The notes beneath the pieces are model-generated. The model ran no database searches. It saw only the letters and a program-made list of their open reading frames with translations, and had not been told where the DNA came from. Below, piece after piece: positions 1 to 7,701 of a DNA stretch of 56,496 nt (positions are counted from its first letter, which is position 1; every line of letters begins with the position of its first letter). This DNA is from Bacillota bacterium (GTDB lineage: Bacteria; Bacillota; UBA4882; UBA10575), in NCBI GenBank assembly GCA_012837715.1, contig DUQR01000032.1, forward strand, positions 1-56,496. The letters are read 5' to 3'. The position numbers and the translations under genes are program-made.

Positions 1-341
1 CTTTTGGGCCCGTTTTTACAATAGGATCTTGTACGTGGAAATCTAATTCTTGCAAAAAACCCATGGTGACATTTTCACGGAATAAAACTAAGGCTTTTTA
101 CTGACATTTTCATAGACTATTGACACATCTTTTTCTGAGCTATTTGCGTTGTCTTCAAAGCCCGATAGATAAAGGAGCTCTAAAGCGCCAGAAATAATGT
201 TTACCCAAAAAGAGATGAAAAAGAGGGAAAACCCGCGGCAAAGACGGACAATTTAAAATTAACCCCATAACAAAAAGGGTAACGATCCCTCAATGCCAAA
301 GTATTTGTTATCGACAAACACAGACAGAGAGGGTGTCACCC
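1..341. other. Gene-free left edge, probable IS end debris
   Basis: No convincing gene lies here. Two direct copies of TGACATTTTCA occur at about 67 and 103, 36 bases apart, followed by TTGACAC. Repeated short motifs of this kind are common at the ends of IS21-like elements, and a decayed transposase follows at 342, so I read the stretch as mobile-element debris. On the minus strand an open frame runs from an ATG at 64 off the window edge, but it has no ribosome-binding site and I do not call it. Confidence 0.35.
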
Positions 342-678
342 ATGGCTATTGTAGAACAAAAACTTGGAAGAGGTTGATGAATTAGGCGAACTGGAAAGGC
401 TAGTATTAATCATAGAGCACCTTCCCGAGGAAAAATTGGTTAGAACGATGGAGCTAGAACGCTTTAGGGGGCGCAATGATTATCCGGCAAGAACAGTATG
501 GAACCCAATCTTAGCAGGGATTGTCGATCCGCACCCGACAATGGCGAGCCTGCGCAGAGAACTGCAAAGGACTGGGCAATTGCGGCAAATATGTGGACAT
601 GATCTGTGGTTAGGAATGAAGGCGGTCCCCACAGATTCCTTTGATTCTCGATCTTTAAGGCGTTTGATGGACAACTAA
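342..678 (+). pseudogene. Decayed IS transposase, N-terminal fragment
   Basis: The N-terminal domain of an InsH/IS1182-type transposase (PF05598-like) is recognisable: a YPARTVWNPILAGIV segment is followed by SLRRELQRTGQLRQICG, the signature seen in many Bacillota transposases. The start context is atg gct att gta gaa caa aaa at 342, giving MAIVEQK. That frame stops after 11 codons, and the homologous sequence continues in another frame from 364, so there is a frameshift. The reading then ends at 678 after about 104 residues, whereas complete members are roughly 400-500 residues. The DDE catalytic domain is missing. It is therefore a dead remnant. The family assignment comes from motif recall, not from a search. 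Confidence 0.7.
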
Positions 679-729
679 CAACAGAAGGAACAAAAGATCG
701 CAGGCGGTGATTAACCGTTAGTGATAGCT

Positions 730-1491
730 TTATACGCTTTTTGCGGGGAATTCCCGCCAGACAATCACATCCTGGGTTTTACCCTTCTCCGTCTCCTCGC
801 TTTTACTTTCCCGGGACAGGGATTCGGTTTTATGCTCAATTGCTTCTTCGCCTTTGATCTCTTCCTTACTCATGTTTTCTTTTTTATCCATGGTCTCTTC
901 TTCAAACTGGTTCTCCATCCCAGATCTGGTTTCTGCCTCGTCTTCAGTTTCACCAACCAAACTTTCCCCTTCATTTACGGGTGAGTCCATCGTGGGCAAC
1001 CCATAATCGGTAACCAAAGGTCCCTTCTCTTCTCCTTTTGCCCCGGAAGGGGCTGCTGGTTGTTCTTCTTCAAGCAGAACCTCAGGTTTTGCCCTGAAGA
1101 GGTTCCCTTCTTCCTGTTCCAGTAGGAACTGCTCTTGTCCTTCACTGACCGGTAATTCTTCGGTCGGTCCTTGTTTTTCTGCTCCTTCATCAAACCAGGG
1201 GGGGTTTTGTACTTGATCCCAAGGGACACTTTGGCCGTACTCCGCCGGATAATAACTGGGATTCACTCCGTAGTTGTAATAAGCGCCCTGTTCCGGACCA
1301 GCACTGAAGTTATCGGTAAAGGGTTCCGGATCTAAACCGGCATTGAACCAATCGGCCCAAGGATCATAGTTACTGCTCTGTGGTTGTTGAACGGTAGGGT
1401 AAATATCGTCATTATATAAATTGTGCTCCAGTTCACGGGAGATCTCTTTCTCATTACGGGACTTTTCAAACCAGAACCGATTATCTTCCAT
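730..1491 (-). CDS. Acidic low-complexity protein of unknown function
   Basis: This 253-residue protein matches no family I recognise. Its N-terminal half (about 1-100) is rich in Trp, Tyr, Pro and Asn, with short motifs such as DPWADWF, PSYYPAEYG and PPWFDEG. Its C-terminal half is dominated by Glu and Lys and is probably disordered. There is no signal peptide, membrane segment or cysteine. A GAGGTG ribosome-binding site precedes the ATG at 1491. The gene is divergent from the SIS-domain gene at 1594, and the two share a 100-bp AT-rich spacer. The composition resembles spore-coat or morphogenetic proteins, but that is only an impression. The last codons contain CGCAAAAAGC, the same core as the end of the dispersed repeat found elsewhere in the window. 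Confidence 0.6.
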   Translation of the reverse strand: MEDNRFWFEKSRNEKEISRELEHNLYNDDIYPTVQQPQSSNYDPWADWFNAGLDPEPFTDNFSAGPEQGAYYNYGVNPSYYPAEYGQSVPWDQVQNPPWFDEGAEKQGPTEELPVSEGQEQFLLEQEEGNLFRAKPEVLLEEEQPAAPSGAKGEEKGPLVTDYGLPTMDSPVNEGESLVGETEDEAETRSGMENQFEEETMDKKENMSKEEIKGEEAIEHKTESLSRESKSEETEKGKTQDVIVWREFPAKSV

Positions 1492-1593
1492 CTTTCATCA
1501 CCTCATCCCTTAATCTTATGCACTTAAATTATTTTATGTTCATAGTATATGACAGGTGACTTTTGTCGGGGAAGATTTAAAAGGGGGGTTATA

Positions 1594-2151
1594 ATGCTAA
1601 GTCACAACTTTAATCGGGAATTTATCCTCTCCCAATTACTGGATCTAGCGGAATTACCGGTACTATTAAGCACGGAAGGTTTAGATGTTGCTCAGGAAAT
1701 GGCCAACAAGATGGTGGATATTTTTCAAGCCCAACACCGACTGTTTATCATCGGTTTGGAGCCTTATCAGAATATCGCCCGTGATCTTTCGGATAACTTC
1801 AACTACGGACTGAACATGAATCATCCACCGCTACCCGTTAACTTTCTAGAAATCATGCCGGGCGAACAAAGGTCTTTCTCTAGTTTAATCAAGGAGCTCG
1901 AAAAAGGGGACGGCCTCTTAATCATCACCGGCGAACACAACCAGCCGGCGGAATCGTTAATTCAAGATTGTAAAGAGAAAAACATCTTTACCTTCGCCTT
2001 TTGTAGTTATCCCCCCTTAAAAAACCACCGCCCGGATCTGCTTTTTTATTTTCCCGTTCTTAACCGGCCACGCGTTAAAGAGATCTTTCTAATGTTAGGC
2101 CATATCATCTGTACGCTCGTCGAATCGACTCTTTTCGGAAATAGTTTTTAG
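1594..2151 (+). CDS. SIS-domain (sugar isomerase-like) protein
   Basis: The 185-residue product resembles the phosphosugar-binding SIS fold of the GmhA/YkuR-like group. It has an N-terminal helical pair (EFILSQLLDLAELPVLLSTE), then a beta strand and turn RLFIIGLEP, and later GDGLLIITGEHNQP followed by NIFTFAF, which fits the Rossmann-like SIS core. The canonical Ser/Thr-rich phosphosugar loop is weak, so it may bind a ligand rather than catalyse isomerisation. I chose the ATG at 1594 because AAAGGGGGG lies just upstream; an in-frame ATG at 1549 lacks a ribosome-binding site. It is a monocistronic gene ending at a bidirectional terminator and divergent from the acidic protein gene. The substrate is unknown. 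Confidence 0.6.
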   Translation: MLSHNFNREFILSQLLDLAELPVLLSTEGLDVAQEMANKMVDIFQAQHRLFIIGLEPYQNIARDLSDNFNYGLNMNHPPLPVNFLEIMPGEQRSFSSLIKELEKGDGLLIITGEHNQPAESLIQDCKEKNIFTFAFCSYPPLKNHRPDLLFYFPVLNRPRVKEIFLMLGHIICTLVESTLFGNSF

Positions 2152-2178
2152 AAAAAAAGCCCTTTTCAGGGCTTTTAA
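2152..2178. terminator. Bidirectional intrinsic terminator
   Basis: AAAAGCCC (2155-2162) pairs with GGGCTTTT (2169-2176) around a six-base loop, with T-runs on both sides. It sits between the convergent SIS-domain gene and the EF-G-like gene and can serve both. Confidence 0.85.
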
Positions 2179-2226
2179 TCTTGAACGGAATTAATGTTCC
2201 AACCGCGGTCCTCTTTATTCTTACTT

Positions 2227-4287
2227 TTATTCGGCATTCTCTTTCGCCGCGGCGATAATACTCTCCGCCTGATTAGCCGGGACTTCTTCAAAATGGTCAA
2301 ATTCCATTTCGAATTCACCCCGACCTTGGGTAATGGAACGTAGATCAATCGCGTACTTAAACATCTCGCTCAGCGGAACCTGGGCCTTAATGACCTGGAG
2401 ACCGTTGTGGGGATCCATCCCGAGGATCCGGCCCCGTTTCTTATTCAGGTCGCCAATGATATCGCCCATGTATTCTTCGGGCACCGTAACGGTCACGTTG
2501 AAAATGGGTTCCAACAAAACGGGGTTGGAGTCCATAAACCCTTTTTTGAAAGCCATCGAAGCAGCGATCTTAAAGGCCATTTCCGAAGAGTCCACGCTGT
2601 GGTAGGAGCCGTCATAAAGGGTCGCCCGCACATCAACCACGGGATAACCGGCCAGAACACCCTCTTCCATCGTCTCCCGGATTCCTTTTTCCACTGCCGG
2701 GATAAACTGCCTCGGCACGGCGCCACCGAAGATTTTATCCACAAACTCAAAGCCGCCGCCGGAGGGTAAGGGCTCCAGCTCCAGCCAGACATGGCCATAC
2801 TGGCCACGGCCACCTGACTGTTTCTTGTGTTTACCTTCGACCTTGACCGTTCCTTTGATTGTTTCTTTATAAGGAACTTTCGGGTCCTTCAACTCAACCT
2901 GAACACCAAACTTTTTCTGTAATTTACTAACAATAACCTCCAGATGTAAATCGCCAATCCCAGAGAGCAGCTGTTCTTTGGTGGTTGTATCTTTCTCGAC
3001 TTTGATGGTGGGGTCTTCATCCACAAGTCGGTTTAGTCCGCTACTAATCTTTTCTTCATCGCCTTTTGCTTTGGCAACCACCGCCATGGTCAGTTTTGGA
3101 TTGGGAAATTCTGCTCCCGCCAGAAGGAAAGGTGTGGCTTTCGCGCAGAGCGTATCATTGGTGTTGGTCACCTGAAGTTTTGCGACTGCCCCGATATCAC
3201 CTGTTTCCAGAGCCGGAACGGGAATTTGTGTTTTTCCCTTAACTAGGAAAAGTTGACCAATGCGTTCTTCTTGATTCCGCGTCGCATTCCAAAGGGAAGA
3301 ATCGGAATTGACTTTACCAGAGTAGACCCGGAAAAGAGTTAATTTGCCGACAAAGGGGTCCGCCATGGTCTTAAAGACAAGAGCAGCCACCGGTCCGTTG
3401 GCATCTGCTTGCAATTGGGTTTCTTCCTTAGATTGCGGGTTGGTTGCCAATTCCGGTTGACTATCGGCCGGGGAAGGCAGAACTTCCACGGCCTTCTTCA
3501 TCAGGTTATCGATGCCGATCCTCTTCACCGCCGAACCACATATGACCGGGATAATCTGCTTCGCCATGGTTCCTTTCCGGAACCCACTGAGCACTTCCTC
3601 TTTGGTAAGATCTTCACCTTCGAGATATTTGGTGAGCAGATCATCATCGGCTTCGGCGGCAGCCTCTAGCAGCAAATGATAATACTCTTCTACCTGATCC
3701 TTTAATTCGGCGGGTACTTCCGCTTCCTTCCCGTCGATATAAGCTTTCCCGGTTATAACATCCACATAACCATTAAAACTCTCCGCCGCACCGATGGGGA
3801 TCGCCACCGGAATCAACCGGGAGCCGAATTTTCCTTTCAGTGCGTCATAGACCTGATAGAAATTGGCGTTTTCTCGGTCCATTTTATTGATAAACACAAT
3901 CCGTGGTAAATCCCGTTCGTCAAGGTAGTTCCAGACTTTTTCCGTACCCACTTCCACACCGCTGGCTGCACAAACGACCACCAATCCGGCATCGGCAACG
4001 CGGACACCGGCTTTGACCTCACCCACAAAATCAAAAAAACCGGGGGTATCCAAAAGATTTATTTTGTGGTTCTCAAATTCCACCGGAGCGAGAGAGGTGT
4101 TTATGGAAATTTTCCTTTTAACTTCCTCAGGATCATGGTCCATTACTGAAGTCCCGTCATCTACTTGCCCAAAACGGTCCACAGCTTTGGTATCATAGAG
4201 CATTGCTTCGGCTAACATTGTTTTTCCACATCCGCCGTGGCCGACCAGGACGATGTTTCTAATTTTGTCCACAGTATAACTCTTCAA
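2227..4287 (-). CDS. Elongation factor G-like translational GTPase (EF-G paralogue)
   Basis: At 686 residues this has the full EF-G layout: G domain, domain II, III, IV and V. Visible GTPase motifs are GHGGCGKT (G1, about residue 16), DTPGF (G3) and NKMD (G4). The switch I region reads KRKISI where canonical EF-G has RGITI, which is typical of the EF-G-II/FusA2-like paralogues common in Clostridia. Domain IV is recognisable from GGRGQYGHVWLELEP. It probably acts on the ribosome, but a role in translocation versus stress or recycling cannot be decided. I chose the TTG at 4287 because GAGGAGGG precedes it by five bases; the upstream ATG at 4320 has no ribosome-binding site. It is divergent from the candidate RNA at 4440. 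Confidence 0.9.
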   Translation of the reverse strand: MKSYTVDKIRNIVLVGHGGCGKTMLAEAMLYDTKAVDRFGQVDDGTSVMDHDPEEVKRKISINTSLAPVEFENHKINLLDTPGFFDFVGEVKAGVRVADAGLVVVCAASGVEVGTEKVWNYLDERDLPRIVFINKMDRENANFYQVYDALKGKFGSRLIPVAIPIGAAESFNGYVDVITGKAYIDGKEAEVPAELKDQVEEYYHLLLEAAAEADDDLLTKYLEGEDLTKEEVLSGFRKGTMAKQIIPVICGSAVKRIGIDNLMKKAVEVLPSPADSQPELATNPQSKEETQLQADANGPVAALVFKTMADPFVGKLTLFRVYSGKVNSDSSLWNATRNQEERIGQLFLVKGKTQIPVPALETGDIGAVAKLQVTNTNDTLCAKATPFLLAGAEFPNPKLTMAVVAKAKGDEEKISSGLNRLVDEDPTIKVEKDTTTKEQLLSGIGDLHLEVIVSKLQKKFGVQVELKDPKVPYKETIKGTVKVEGKHKKQSGGRGQYGHVWLELEPLPSGGGFEFVDKIFGGAVPRQFIPAVEKGIRETMEEGVLAGYPVVDVRATLYDGSYHSVDSSEMAFKIAASMAFKKGFMDSNPVLLEPIFNVTVTVPEEYMGDIIGDLNKKRGRILGMDPHNGLQVIKAQVPLSEMFKYAIDLRSITQGRGEFEMEFDHFEEVPANQAESIIAAAKENAE

Positions 4288-4334
4288 AACAAACCCTCCT
4301 CGATTTGCGCAAAAAATCACATAACGTTAAGATT

Positions 4335-4364
4335 ATTCTACTATCATTAAGTATTTCCTCCCAA
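4335..4364 (-). promoter_or_regulatory. Candidate sigma-A promoter of the EF-G-like gene
   Basis: On the minus strand TTGGGA (4359-4364) is followed after 18 bases by TAGAAT (4335-4340), upstream of the TTG start at 4287. The match is moderate; no other promoter is evident in this spacer. Confidence 0.4.
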
Positions 4365-4439
4365 AGATATTTTTTTTATCCCATCCTGGTTTAATTTTTC
4401 TACGCTCCCGTTTTTTCTTCTTCCGGAGGGATATTATTA

Positions 4440-4842
4440 CGTCAAGATGGTTAGAATAGTAATGGTAGATGACCGGCTGAACGAAGACTGAATTTAACCC
4501 GGTCAGGAGAGGCTGACACCGGTTAAAGGAGGTCGAGCAAAGAGCGGTTGGGGTATTGGTTATCGTTTAACCTTACCTTAAGCGTTCGGCGCGAAGGTCC
4601 CAACGATTTGATCTTATCCCCGCTAAGGTGGAGTCGTTGGGGCTGAGTGCAGAACCCTCTTCTTGCCTTAGGGGGAAATCGAAAACGACGGTAAAACGGG
4701 TTCTTCAAGTCGGTAGGAATAGGGTTCGAACAAAGGTTAACCGGGGTGCGAAACGGATCAGCGGAAAGGATCCCTGTTAGCCGGCGTGAAGGTCGGTCCA
4801 TCGCCCATGTCACCTGGAGGATGCCATCCTCCAGGTTTTTCA
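4440..4842 (+). ncRNA. Candidate multibranched structured RNA, unknown family
   Basis: No gene fits here on either strand, yet the plus strand folds well. The 5' segment 4468-4478 (GATGACCGGCT) pairs with 4791-4802 to close the molecule, with one bulged base. Inside are TTAACC 4494-4499 with GGTTAA 4521-4526 (extended by TCAG/CTGA), GTTGGG 4547-4552 with CCCAAC 4599-4604 enclosing hairpin GGTTA 4558-4562/TAACC 4568-4572, CCCC..CTAAGG 4618-4628 with CCTTAGGGGG 4666-4675, and GGATC 4755-4759 with GATCC 4769-4773. An 11-bp terminator hairpin follows at 4812. A TAGAAT at 4452 could be a -10 box, but no good -35 is seen. I checked it against the conserved cores of RNase P RNA, tmRNA, SRP RNA, 6S and common riboswitches and found no match. 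Confidence 0.6.
4812..4840 (+). terminator. Strong intrinsic terminator of the candidate RNA
   Basis: A perfect 11-bp stem, ACCTGGAGGAT (4812-4822) with ATCCTCCAGGT (4826-4836), has a GCC loop and is followed by a T-run on the plus strand only. There is no plus-strand gene upstream for it to end, which supports a non-coding transcript. Confidence 0.85.
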
Positions 4843-4848
4843 TTGGAC

Positions 4849-5349
4849 TCAGTTTTGATAGCCCTCTAAAATTCGCCATTTATCTTGGGCCTGGGTACAG
4901 ATGATCCCCGCTTTTAAATCTTCGATTTCCGCCAGCGGAAGTCGTCCTATATCAACCGGAATTACTTGTTTTAAAGGACCCGGTTGGTCCGGACTGCCCG
5001 CGTACACCCCAATCTCCCTCCCGTAAATCCCGATAAACTCTTGATCACGACACTGCGAACAAAGACCGGCCGTCTTTTTTTCCACGGCGACCTGGTCCGT
5101 CGTAAAACTAGTAATCATCCAGCCTGCTTGCGACAGGTCTTCCAATACTTGAGCCCATTTTTTTGGGGGGTAATGCGCTTCGGTCCCCTCTCCGTGTTGG
5201 CATTCGGTATAAAGGGTTTTAAGTTCAATGATTACGTCTTTCCGGGTCAAGCCCGGGCTGATGATGAGGGATAGTTTCCCCGGGTTAGCCAGTAGATACG
5301 TGCCACCGAAAATCAACGCCAGTAGTAGAACGGGACTCACCCTTTTCAT
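4849..5349 (-). CDS. bofC: BofC-like protein (sporulation signalling)
   Basis: This 166-residue protein has an N-terminal membrane or export segment (MKRVSPVLLLALIFGGTYLL), followed by a soluble region. Its second half matches the pattern of the BofC C-terminal domain: CSQCRDQEFIGIYG, then an IGVYAG..D turn and a terminal IDVG/LP..DLKAGI..WRILEGY-like segment. In Bacillus BofC is an intermembrane-space protein that restrains the SpoIVB protease in the sigma-K checkpoint. The neighbouring yebC supports the call, since bofC and yrbC (yebC) are close in B. subtilis. The ATG at 5349 was chosen for its GGGAG ribosome-binding site. The identification is by motif recall and is moderate; the remainder of the family could be very divergent. 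Confidence 0.6.
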   Translation of the reverse strand: MKRVSPVLLLALIFGGTYLLANPGKLSLIISPGLTRKDVIIELKTLYTECQHGEGTEAHYPPKKWAQVLEDLSQAGWMITSFTTDQVAVEKKTAGLCSQCRDQEFIGIYGREIGVYAGSPDQPGPLKQVIPVDIGRLPLAEIEDLKAGIICTQAQDKWRILEGYQN

Positions 5350-5411
5350 CGGCGCTCGCTCCCATTTACCATTTTGGGTTAAATTACCCAAAATCAGTCT
5401 GGCTTATACCC

Positions 5412-6143
5412 TTAATCGCCGACCTCCTCAAAATTAGCATAGACATTTTGCACATCATCATGATCTTCCAACGCCTCAACCAACTTGACCAGGCTTTCGG
5501 CCTCCGCTCCACTCACCGCCACTGTATTCTTGGGGATATAGGCCAACTCGGCAGCTTCGATCGGCACTTTCGCTTCTAATTGGTTACGTACAGCTTCCAA
5601 TTCGGCAGGGTCGGTGATTATTTCATAATAATCCTCTTCAATTTGAAGATCTTCCGCACCAGCTTCCAGCGTTAATTCGAATAATTTCTCCTCATCCAGA
5701 GCCACCTTTTCTTTGAGGAGGGTAATGACCCCTTTTTGGTCAAAAAGCCAGGCCACACAACCGGTTTCTCCTAAGTTTCCATTGTTACGGGAGAAAATGT
5801 ACCGCATTTCACTGGCGGTCCGGTTCCGGTTATCTGATAAAGTCTGAACTAAAAAGGCCACTCCAGCCGGACCGTAACCTTCATAAATAATTTCCTCATA
5901 TTGGTCGGCATCGCTAGAACCGAGCGCCCGTTTGATTGCCCGGTTAATGTTCTCATTGGGCATATTGATCTCTTTCGCTTTCTGGACCGCCAGCCGCAAT
6001 TGGAAATTAGCCTCCGGGTCGCCCCCGCCCGCTTTGGTCGCTACAATAATCTCCCTGGTAATTTTCGTAAAAGCCTTTGCTTTCTGCGCATCCGTCTTTT
6101 CTTTCTTCCGTTTAATCGTTGACCACTTGGAATGTCCGGCCAT
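5412..6143 (-). CDS. yebC: YebC/PmpR-family protein
   Basis: The 243-residue product starts with the hallmark MAGHSKWSTIKRKKEKTD and continues with the conserved blocks NINRAIKRALG and YEGYGPAGVAFLVQTLSDNR, NNGNLGETGCVAW and an acidic C-terminal domain. YebC proteins were described as DNA-binding regulators (PmpR) and, more recently, as ribosome-associated factors that relieve stalling. I use the ATG at 6143, matching the family start, although a GTG lies three codons upstream; GAGG precedes at a suitable distance. It lies between prsW and the bofC-like gene. Confidence 0.95.
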   Translation of the reverse strand: MAGHSKWSTIKRKKEKTDAQKAKAFTKITREIIVATKAGGGDPEANFQLRLAVQKAKEINMPNENINRAIKRALGSSDADQYEEIIYEGYGPAGVAFLVQTLSDNRNRTASEMRYIFSRNNGNLGETGCVAWLFDQKGVITLLKEKVALDEEKLFELTLEAGAEDLQIEEDYYEIITDPAELEAVRNQLEAKVPIEAAELAYIPKNTVAVSGAEAESLVKLVEALEDHDDVQNVYANFEEVGD

Positions 6144-6242
6144 TGCTTTCACCTCAAAAAACAGATTTCTAGCCTTAATTATACCAGACTTTCCAATAGA
6201 ACGGAAACCGGATTACGGCTTTCATGACTAACTGAAGACCAC

Positions 6243-6923
6243 TTAATTGCCGAAGGGCGAATAAGCCTCCAATTCACGCATCTTTCTTAAGAGCAAATAA
6301 AGCAAAATCCCTGTTAAAAGTAGAGAAGCGCCCGCAAGTATGGGTATATTTAAAAAGATTAAAAAATCATATAAGCCATGCCAAAAGAGGGCTACCCCGA
6401 AACCGACGAGAAAACGCCGGGCAACCGGGAGCTTTGGTAAACCGGCTGTGAGAAAATAGCCGCCCCATCCGGAAAAAGTGGCGTGGGCTAAACAAGTAAC
6501 CACCGCCCGCCAGAGACCTACCTGAAACCCCATCGTCTCAGTATAAAGCAAGTTTTCTAAGGCAGCAAAGCCGAGACCAACCGTGATTCCGTAAATAATT
6601 CCGTCCACCGGTTCGTTCATGTCTTTATGATAATTCACCACTAACGCCAAGAGCAGAAACTTAAGCCCCTCTTCAATTAAACCGATAAAGAAGAAAGCAT
6701 AAAAAAAGATGGCCCCTAAGTCCCCGGAGGACCTAGCCGCCGCCAGACCATCTTTACCGATTAATTCAAGCGCTCCGGCGGGAATCACCATCAGCATCCC
6801 ACCGAAAAAGACCCGGGCAATAACCTTTACCGGTTCCGGTTCGAAACGATCTTTCCGGTAAAAATAGATTAACCATAAGACGCCCGGGAGAATCGAAACG
6901 AGGATTAACGGCACTAGCATCAT
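6243..6923 (-). CDS. prsW: PrsW-family intramembrane glutamic protease
   Basis: The 226-residue polytopic membrane protein has about seven or eight hydrophobic segments. The family signature is present: IGLIEEGLKF (tandem Glu), then GFAALENLLYTE, CLAHATFSGW and LFWHGLYDF, supplying the Glu and His residues expected at the active site. In B. subtilis PrsW carries out the first cleavage of the anti-sigma factor RsiW. The target here is unknown, since no anti-sigma gene is nearby. GGAGGAAGG precedes two adjacent ATG codons. The gene lies next to sporulation genes, which may be coincidence. Confidence 0.88.
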   Translation of the reverse strand: MMLVPLILVSILPGVLWLIYFYRKDRFEPEPVKVIARVFFGGMLMVIPAGALELIGKDGLAAARSSGDLGAIFFYAFFFIGLIEEGLKFLLLALVVNYHKDMNEPVDGIIYGITVGLGFAALENLLYTETMGFQVGLWRAVVTCLAHATFSGWGGYFLTAGLPKLPVARRFLVGFGVALFWHGLYDFLIFLNIPILAGASLLLTGILLYLLLRKMRELEAYSPFGN

Positions 6924-6965
6924 CCTTCCTCCTTAAAAAACATGAGCTTATTATACCCTTATTAA

Positions 6966-6995
6966 AAAAAAGAAAATGGCCTCAGGCCATTTTAG
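6966..6995 (-). terminator. Intrinsic terminator after pgsA
   Basis: AAAATGGCC (6973-6981) and GGCCATTTT (6985-6993) form a 9-bp stem with a three-base loop. On the minus strand it is followed by a long T-run, ending the pgsA transcript. Confidence 0.8.
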
Positions 6996-7023
6996 GAAAG
7001 GAATAATTTTTAAAGGCAGGTGC

Positions 7024-7527
7024 CTAATTCTTCCTCAATATATTACGGGAATAGGTATAAAAAGCAATGAGCGAAAGGATTAAGCCCACCGAAAGCACAA
7101 CCACCCCGTACTGAGAATTTAAACAATAAAGAAAGAGGCCGACAAAAAAAATAAAGGTGCTGGCTTTTCCCCAATAGTTACTGGGAATAACTTTCTGTTT
7201 TCTTTTCAGAAAAACTAAACCCCCGGCCAACTGAAAAATTTCTTTAGTAATATAGATTACCCCTAACCAAAGAGGTAAATCATACCAAATCATCAAGGAG
7301 ATAAAGGAGAAACTAAGGGTCATTTTATCGGCGATCGGATCGAGAATCTTTCCCAACTCGCTAATTTCTCCCAGTTTTCGTGCTACCCGTCCGTCCAGGA
7401 AATCTGTCAGCGCGGCCACCGCCCAAACTGCAATGACCCCGATCAGGTTTTTCCGCGAGAAAAAAACCATGATAAATGGGGCTAACAAAAGTCGCGTTAA
7501 AGACAGTAAGTTAGCAAGATTCATCAT
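7024..7527 (-). CDS. pgsA: CDP-diacylglycerol--glycerol-3-phosphate 3-phosphatidyltransferase
   Basis: This 167-residue membrane enzyme joins CDP-diacylglycerol to glycerol-3-phosphate, the committed step to phosphatidylglycerol. The CDP-alcohol phosphotransferase motif is intact: D..DG..AR......G...D...D is read in DFLDGRVARKLGEISELGK and the following LDPIADK. Four or more hydrophobic segments follow the expected pattern. An AGGAGGA site precedes the start. It lies downstream of sigE but is separated from it by about 170 bases, so co-transcription is uncertain. PgsA and the related cardiolipin-type enzymes share the motif; the length favours PgsA. Confidence 0.88.
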   Translation of the reverse strand: MMNLANLLSLTRLLLAPFIMVFFSRKNLIGVIAVWAVAALTDFLDGRVARKLGEISELGKILDPIADKMTLSFSFISLMIWYDLPLWLGVIYITKEIFQLAGGLVFLKRKQKVIPSNYWGKASTFIFFVGLFLYCLNSQYGVVVLSVGLILSLIAFYTYSRNILRKN

Positions 7528-7701
7528 CTATTTCCTCCTAGATTACAGGCTCTCTTTCAACTGCAATTCGGTTCAATCTTTTTCTTTTCCCGCCAAAAAC
7601 AAAAAAAAATACCGGGAGATAAAGAAGGGATTGTGCTGAAACCACTATATTCATATGTTACTTCTGCTTTCGTCGATAAATTCCTTCTTCTTTTTTGAAA
7701 C

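Noticed and set aside
1-64. Open minus-strand frame from ATG at 64 to the window edge
   Set aside because: Only 21 codons are visible, and there is no ribosome-binding site; it may belong to an insertion sequence outside the window.
4440-4842. Assignment of the structured region to RNase P RNA, tmRNA, SRP RNA or a cobalamin or c-di-AMP riboswitch
   Set aside because: The GAGGAAAGTC core of RNase P, the tRNA-like ends of tmRNA, the SRP GGAA loop region and the consensus boxes of those riboswitches were looked for and not found; the GGGTTCGAAC at 4722 alone is not enough.
4523-4879. Minus-strand open frame of 118 codons within the candidate RNA
   Set aside because: It has no ribosome-binding site or recognisable domain and runs through the terminator hairpin; the opposite-strand helices explain the region better.
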